From Clostridium saccharobutylicum DSM 13864 (GTDB lineage Bacteria; Bacillota; Clostridia; Clostridiales; Clostridiaceae): a DNA stretch of 64,000 bases. The notes beneath the pieces were generated by a model. The model was not told the DNA's origin. It ran no database searches and was given only the letters and a program-made list of their open reading frames with translations. This document shows, in pieces, positions 62,955 through 64,000 of this stretch. Location: assembly GCF_000473995.1 (NCBI RefSeq), contig NC_022571.1, positions 973,501 through 1,037,500 on the forward strand, written 5' to 3'. The translations under genes and the position numbers were made by a program. Numbering within the stretch: the first letter of the stretch is position 1; every line of letters begins with the position of its first letter.

Positions 62955-63050
62955 GTAGATTTCAAATGTCACGCTTTGCCTCCACCAAATAAGAACTAGA
63001 ATTTTAATGCAATGCAATGCAATGCAAAGCCACTGATTTCAGTGTTTATT
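62955..63050 (+). repeat. Dispersed hairpin-terminator element, copy 10 (long type)
   Basis: Closely related to copy 2, including AAATAAGAACTAG and the following 100 bases with a second GTGCAC-type hairpin (to about 63160). It has an expansion of AATGC to four tandem units at 63006-63025, where copy 2 has one complete unit. Confidence 0.82.
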
Positions 63051-63319
63051 GGAACAAACAGTGGTGGAAAATTTTAAGTTTTGAGTTTAGATTTATATAA
63101 TGGACATGCACGCCTCTGATTCTTTTCTAATTATGGGTGTGCACTTTTTAGCAAAAATAATATTTAATATTTTTTAAGATTATAATATAAATCAAAAAGA
63201 AAGCAGAGTGCATTAAGCATTGATATTTATAAATGAAAGTTCAATTTGTGGTTATTGAAGTATTATCTAAAATCTACTATACTCTAAATATAGATTTGTG
63301 TTTATGGAGAAGATAAAAA

Positions 63320-64000
63320 ATGAATAGCATAAGAAAAACAATTAATGAGTATATTAATAAAATTGATAAAATGTTAAGCAATGGGAAGTTTTATAATTAT
63401 ATTGAATATATGGTGTTCCCACATTATAAAAATTTAGAACCTAATTCTAGGATTGAACTGAATTTTCCGATGACAATATTAATTGGAAAAAATGGTTCTG
63501 GAAAAAGTTCAACTTTACATGCTTTCTATGGAGCACCTAAAGGATATAGCACTGGTGAATATTGGTTTTCAACTAATATTGATCCAATTGTTGAAACTGG
63601 TGATTCAGAAAGAAATAGATATTTTTATGGGTACAAGGAAAATTCAAAAAGTTATATTAAAGAGGTAAGAAAAGCTAGAATTAAACGTTCAGAATCAAAC
63701 ATCAAAAAAGCTGATTTAGATTATTGGGAAACTACTAGACCATCCATAACAGATGGAATGATACCACTATCTGATAAGAATTCACGTAATAATCCTGTTG
63801 TGAAGGACGTAATATATGTTGATTTTAGAGGAGAGATAAGTGCATTTGACAAATATTTTTACTTTTTTGAACCTCGTAATGGTAAAAAACAGGATTATTT
63901 AAGAAAACATTCTAAATTCTTATCGAAAATTTTTGATGGCGATGATGCTAGGTATGGAAGATACCCTGATAATAAATTGTTTGATAAGTTGATTATAATG
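63320..64000 (+). CDS. AAA/ABC-type ATPase, incomplete at window edge
   Basis: The reading frame starts at ATG 63320 (preceded by GGAGAAGA) and is open to the end of the window, 227 residues so far. Walker A is LIGKNGSGKSSTLHAFYG near residue 53, preceded by a beta strand typical of RecF/OLD-like ATPases. VIYVDFRGEISAFDKYFYFFEPRN is distinctive. Stand-alone ATPases of this kind are often part of phage-defence modules with a nuclease or reverse-transcriptase partner that would lie beyond 64000. Confidence 0.8.
   Translation, partial: MNSIRKTINEYINKIDKMLSNGKFYNYIEYMVFPHYKNLEPNSRIELNFPMTILIGKNGSGKSSTLHAFYGAPKGYSTGEYWFSTNIDPIVETGDSERNRYFYGYKENSKSYIKEVRKARIKRSESNIKKADLDYWETTRPSITDGMIPLSDKNSRNNPVVKDVIYVDFRGEISAFDKYFYFFEPRNGKKQDYLRKHSKFLSKIFDGDDARYGRYPDNKLFDKLIIM

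Noticed and set aside
63006-63025. AATGC tandem repeat as a CRISPR or iteron array
   Set aside because: Only four pentamer units inside a terminator element; no spacers and no cas genes in the window.

Overview
The window looks like a chromosomal stretch of a low-GC Clostridium (sensu stricto). The evidence is the very AT-rich codon use, strong GGAGG-type ribosome binding sites, a GH30 glucuronoxylanase, a FliB-type flagellin lysine methylase, and Clostridium-like IS256, IS4 and IS607/TnpB elements. A member of the C. beijerinckii/C. butyricum group is my best guess, but that is inference. I see no rRNA, tRNA or CRISPR array.

Layout. Positions 1-7.3 kb hold a WYL regulator, two large membrane-associated dynamin-type GTPases and small unknown genes, a plausible stress or phage-defence cassette. 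Positions 7.5-12.6 kb hold a flavin-based anaerobic reductase locus: LysR and ApbE on the minus strand, divergent from a small FMN-reductase-like subunit and an 807-residue three-domain flavoprotein. Positions 12.8-36.1 kb are an accessory island. It contains a broken membrane protein, the tail of a large serine recombinase, and a promoter-RNA-terminator-nuclease locus resembling a type III toxin-antitoxin unit. A SMEK-domain protein and an intact IS256-family element with its target duplication follow. Then comes a minus-strand defence operon made of an ABC-three-component system, a type I restriction-modification system whose hsdM is split by an IS4-family element, and a GIY-YIG protein. The island ends with a truncated prophage early-replication module whose DNA polymerase carries an in-frame stop.

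Positions 36.4-42.8 kb form a row of small gene cassettes: an Rpn-type nuclease, an acetyltransferase remnant, a frameshifted AAA-PD(D/E)XK protein, a MoaF-like protein and a MerR regulator. Each ends in the same repeat-plus-terminator element. Positions 42.9-45.5 kb carry a lipoprotein and an IS607-type TnpA/TnpB element. Positions 45.5-50 kb carry a WYL-WYL-protein kinase operon whose kinase has a HEPN-like N-terminus. The rest, 50-64 kb, mixes an OB-fold/zinc-ribbon protein, an ArsR regulator, an Old Yellow Enzyme family reductase, a Na+/H+ antiporter, a phage-type replisome organiser, FliB, the xylanase and a chemoreceptor. A Walker-A ATPase runs off the right edge.

The most unusual feature is a family of ten dispersed elements of about 80-100 bp, all on the plus strand and all at or after the 3' end of plus-strand genes. 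Each has a conserved 5' hairpin module starting GTGGATTT and closing with TCCACC, followed by one of four interchangeable terminator hairpins. They punctuate gene cassettes, and one copy still carries a relic of the Rpn-nuclease gene seen intact after another copy. Other candidates for new biology are the structured RNA with its own promoter before the PBECR4-like nuclease, the large multi-branch leader before the prophage sigma-like gene, the HEPN-kinase/WYL operon, and the paired dynamin locus.
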